From Channallabes apus (taxonomy: Eukaryota; Chordata; Actinopteri; Siluriformes; Clariidae): a stretch of DNA of 64,000 bases. Every line of letters begins with the position of its first letter. Position 1 is the first letter of the stretch. Shown in pieces: positions 60,325 to 64,000 of the stretch. The stretch covers positions 23,137,071-23,201,070 of the forward strand of contig CM060107.1 in the NCBI GenBank assembly GCA_030522415.1. Reading direction: 5' to 3'. Made by a program: the position numbers and the translations under genes. The notes beneath the pieces are model-generated. The model was given only the letters and a program-made list of their open reading frames with translations, was not told the DNA's origin and made no database searches.

Positions 60325-60550
60325 AAAGGCTCTGTGCTCTGATGTGTTCAGATTGACCCTATTCAAGAGTGATGGGTGCATAAGGGTAAGAAGGGAAGTG
60401 CATGAAGCGATGCACCCATCATGCCTAGTGCCCAGTGTACAAGCCTCGGGAGACAGTGCTATAACCTTCAGTTGATCAGGTCTCGGCTCAGCAGTGTTGT
60501 GTGTCAATATACTGACTGACAGGAGAGAAAAAGGCGTCAGAATGCTCACT
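60325..60550 (+). mobile_element. Tc1-like transposase remnant
   Basis: The plus strand reads a decayed DDE region: SDGCIRVRREVHEAMHPSC, then LVPSVQASGDSA, with stops after it. It resembles the middle of fish Tc1-type transposases. Ends cannot be fixed. Confidence 0.5.
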
Positions 60551-60609
60551 TCAACACAGTTTGCTGTAGACTTATCTAAACTGGACTAATAGAAGGTTAG
60601 AAAAAAATC

Positions 60610-60790
60610 TAAGCTGTCGTCAACTGTCCAGTTTTGGTGAGTCTGTGCCCCATGATAGCCTGAGATTCCTGTATTCGGGCTGATGGGAACGGCTCCCAGT
60701 ATTTTCTTCTGTTGTTGTAGTTTATTCACCTCAGGGTGTGATGTGTTATGTATTTGAAGATGCCTCTCTTCTGATGTTTAATGCGAATAT
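60610..60790 (-). mobile_element. Tc1-like remnant, same family as 47703
   Basis: The complement of TTCTGTTGTTGTAGTTTATT and nearby bases aligns with the [14 protein letters not shown] coding region of the element at 47703, in opposite orientation. Heavily decayed. Confidence 0.5.
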
Positions 60791-61610
60791 TAACTGAAGC
60801 TCTTGACCTGCATCTGCTTGCTTTTATGAACTCCTGCATAGTGCACCGAATAGATAATTCGGTAGTTGATCATGTGTTCCTAAGGAAGTGATTAGTGAGT
60901 ATATAGACCACTATTTAGAAGAAGTATTAATGAGAAAACATTTGAATAAACACAAGCATTAGATGTTTTCGAAACAGAGTGGCGAGTGAATTTACTTCAA
61001 ATGAATTTAATGAGCTAACAGACATCTTTTATAATATGAACATGACTGAATGATGGACTTAATTGCTTTTGACAGCTATTATTTCCAAAACACAGGAATT
61101 ATTAGTGCTTCACCTGAGCATCATTTTCACCGAGGGGGATTGCAGTGTTTACTGCAACTATACTAAAACAAAAGCCAAAAAAGAGCCAATCACAGGGCTT
61201 ACATTGATCTTCTGTGAAACAAATGCCAAACACTCTCTTGAGCCTTTTACCACACTGGTTCTGACAGCTTTTAGTGCATCAAACCTCAAAATCAATAAAA
61301 CTTCCTTTGGGGCAAAGAAAATTACTCTGCCTACCACATGAGAAAAGAGAAAACTTATTATACAAGGTTATTTTACCTCCCCAACGTTCCAAGCCAATTT
61401 AGGCAAAACAAGTCCTTGCTTAGAGCCGATCTAAATCAGAGTTTCGCAAATGCATCCTGTTAAGGTGAACTAATAAAACACACTTGGCCCCATTGCAGAC
61501 CGGCCTAATAATTAGCTGACGATAAACATTGCAGGTGTGTTTATCGAGATTATTTAACTTGAAACTGCCAGGGATTGAGTCCTCAGGAGTGAAATGTAGA
61601 CCAAGACCAG

Positions 61611-62515
61611 GGCCCGTATTCACAAAGCTTCTTAAGCCTAAAAGTTGCTCCTAGTGATGAAATTCTAAGAAAATTCTTAGAATGATGACATTTTCTTAGA
61701 ATTTCCCCTTAAATTTAGGACTAAATCTTAGTCAAGATAAAAATGATTCACAAAATATCTTTTCCCTAAAAACAGCTCCTAAGGTAAAAATTGTTAAGAG
61801 TGGAGAGGAGGACTTTTAAGAGGCTTAAGAGTTTCTAGAGGACAAAATGGCGGAAAGAAGAAATATTATCCAACACTGAACGTAAAACTAAAAGTAAACA
61901 CTGCTCTTCTGTCCAATTTGATTTTCATGTTTTACTTCCTTCCATCGCTCTTGGATTGTTGGCTACATACCATCCAAAAAAGCAACTTAAATAGACTGTC
62001 CTATAATCATGTAAACTGGTAAAAGCTGAGCTGTTTTGCTCCCATCAATCTGAAATAGATTAAAAGTAATAAAATCATTATGATAAATAAATGTAAGAAC
62101 TTAAATGTAGTATACATTTGGCTGTTTAATTATGTTTAAGATATTTAGCATATAACAGAAACTTTGCATAAAGTAGCCTGTAGTCATGATTATACAATTT
62201 CTTTATAAACAAACATTTAGATTTTACTGTCTGTTCTATTATCATATATTCTATTTTCACAAAATGCGCATTGAAATACCTCAGAGGTCAGAGGTTATTT
62301 ATCAACCAATTACAGTCCTTGAATTGTTACATCATCCCTAGCAACGGGGTCAACCACACCTCCTCACTAAGATAAAGGTTTTTGTACTTTCCTTACTCCG
62401 AGTAGCTCTGAGAAATTTCCTAAATCACTTTTAGTTTAGGATTCCCAGCTAGGACTTTTTAAGATAAGATAGAAGCTCTTTGAGGGAATTCTAAGAAGCT
62501 TTGTGAATACGGGCC
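61611..62515. mobile_element. Harbinger-like MITE, 905 bp
   Basis: Termini GGCCCGTATTCACAAAGCTT at 61611 and AAGCTTTGTGAATACGGGCC ending at 62515, a perfect 20 bp inverted repeat, flanked by CAG on both sides (61608-61610 and 62516-62518). The interior is AT-rich with TTCTTAGAAT-type repeats and no ORF. It shares terminal GGCCCG and the CAG target with the element at 15439. Confidence 0.78.
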
Positions 62516-62518
62516 CAG

Positions 62519-63800
62519 GAGTGTGCCAGCATAGTTTAGAAACCTGCACAGGTTGATCTCTCTGCTTTTACATTTTTACTCAACTTGGAACTTAATTGCT
62601 AAATTTAAATTGGGTGTCTATCAGCAGGAAACTGTGCTTGATCTGCATATGCACTTCATGGATGATGACATTGTAATATTTAATCTACAGCTGAATGCTG
62701 GATACCTTAAATTAGACAAAAATACATCATAGTGGGTGTATAGCAATATTTATTTTATAAAACTATGAAAAACTGAGCAATATCTTTGTTTTTCCATGGA
62801 ATTTACTGCTTTTTATAATCATTAGGGTTCTACTTCACTGTGACTGGTATTGGGTGAAGCCCAAATAAAGAGTGAAATTACAAACGTGTCCAGGTTTTTT
62901 TCTTGTAATCATTACTGCATGAATGCTGAATTTAATGTTCAGCATGCTTCTATTCAGTACACTAAAGGCAAACAGTTCAATGCATGGACAATATTACAAC
63001 ATTGTTTGACTTACTGTGTGGGTGGAGTTATATGAAGTTTGCTTAAGGGCTTAATTTGACTCAAATTTTGCTCATCTACCTCCTCTGTTTTCAAAATGAT
63101 CTTCTGGAATAATCTGATGTCTTATTGAGATCTCTTTAAGCAATAACTATCACAAATATAATAACTAACAAACGTACTGACACAAAGAGAAAGAGATATT
63201 TAGCAAGTTTTAGCATACAATGCATTTGATGATAAAACTAAATACATGTTCTTTATGCAATGGCTATCATTGGCTAATCAAAAATGATTGTGCATAAATT
63301 CAGTCTAGACCACTGATAATTAAAGGCCAACTGGAGTAAATTCAGCCCTTTTCAGCTCTAAATGAGGCATTAGTATTCATACTCACAAACAATGAACTTA
63401 ATTTGCAGTTTAAATCTCATGACTCAAACCACCACTAAGAATTCAAAATAAAGGGATTTAAAATACAATTCAAATAAAGGGAGCTTTCAGACTTGTGGAG
63501 CCAGCCTGTCCTGCTGGGAATTATCAGCGATTCAAATCCAATCACAAGAATGACTCATGCCATAGCTCGGTATCTCCCACCTTATCACACACAGCTGTCT
63601 GCTTGTGTGTGTGCACACATTCTCTTGGAAAAGTCTGGGACTTAGCAGGGCCTGAAGTGAGGCAGACTGGGAAAAGTGGGAAAGACAGAGGAAAAAAAAA
63701 TGGATAGATCAGCTCACTCGACCTGCGAGAGGAAGACTGAGGCATGTGAAAAGCGGAACATGGGTTGCTTGGTGCACTAGAGACCACTCTGTGTCTGTAT
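62519..63800. other. Intergenic, no gene seen
   Basis: AT-rich sequence without exon-like structure or recognisable repeat termini. Confidence 0.55.
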
Positions 63801-63822
63801 AAAAGCTGTCTTTTCACTTTGA

Positions 63823-64000
63823 AAGTCCAGTTCTTCATTCTCTGATTCCGAGTTCACCCCAGCTGCAGTGTCCTCGTCCCTCCACACGGTGGGAATTCCT
63901 CTGTACAACACCCTGCTGTTAGGCAAATCCCGTCCCAACCCGAATCCAAAACCAAATCCAACCCGCACACCTCTGCCGCTCGAGTCTGTCACCTGCAGTT
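63823..64000 (+). CDS. Possible partial coding exon at the right edge
   Basis: From a CAG at 63829-63831 to the end of the window the plus strand is open and reads SDSEFTPAAVSSSLHTVG, then IPLYNTLLLGKS, then a proline/asparagine-rich PNPNPKPNPTRTP. Base composition is richer in GC than the flank. The minus strand is also open here, so coding is not proven. I recognise no family. It could be the first or an inner exon of the next gene. Confidence 0.2.

Noticed and set aside
63495..63838. Overlapping ORFs on both strands near 63.5-63.8 kb
   Set aside because: No protein-like motifs and no consistent splice sites; low-complexity stretches explain them.

Overview
This is a stretch of a bony-fish (teleost) nuclear genome: AT-rich, intron-rich and loaded with the Tc1-like, hAT-like, Harbinger-like and RTE-type elements common in teleosts. 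I cannot name the species from sequence alone.

Two protein-coding genes stand in divergent (head-to-head) orientation. On the minus strand, unc45a (18 coding exons, 23570 down to 1137, predicted 936 aa) encodes the TPR/UCS myosin co-chaperone that works with HSP90. On the plus strand, man2a2 (22 coding exons, 33207 to 54939, predicted 1150 aa) encodes Golgi alpha-mannosidase IIx, a GH38 enzyme of N-glycan processing. I joined exons at splice sites by eye; every junction keeps frame. All introns are GT-AG except one GC-AG intron in man2a2 (39951-40031). The two products are not known to act together; their link here is position.

Layout: 1-1136 probable 3' UTR and downstream flank of unc45a; 1137-23570 unc45a, whose introns hold two RTE LINE copies with perfect 15-16 bp target-site duplications, a hAT-like element nested in one of them, a Tc1 element nested in that, a 2.1 kb Harbinger-like element with a long palindrome inside, and several MITE-like elements; about 23950-24260 unc45a promoter; 24.4-30.4 kb intergenic, made largely of dispersed repeats including a tRNA-Gly-headed SINE built from RTE ends; 30440-30688 GC-rich man2a2 promoter and first non-coding exon; 32033-33206 a long upstream-ORF-bearing 5' leader; 33207-54939 man2a2 coding region with further Tc1-like copies in introns; 54940 to about 57.0 kb probable 3' UTR; 57-64 kb non-coding as far as I can see, with Tc1 remnants, a 905 bp Harbinger-like MITE and a possible exon at the right edge.

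I found no CRISPR array, operon-like cluster or convincing new system. The most unusual content is the nested transposons, the palindromes, the RTE-derived SINE and the GC-AG intron.
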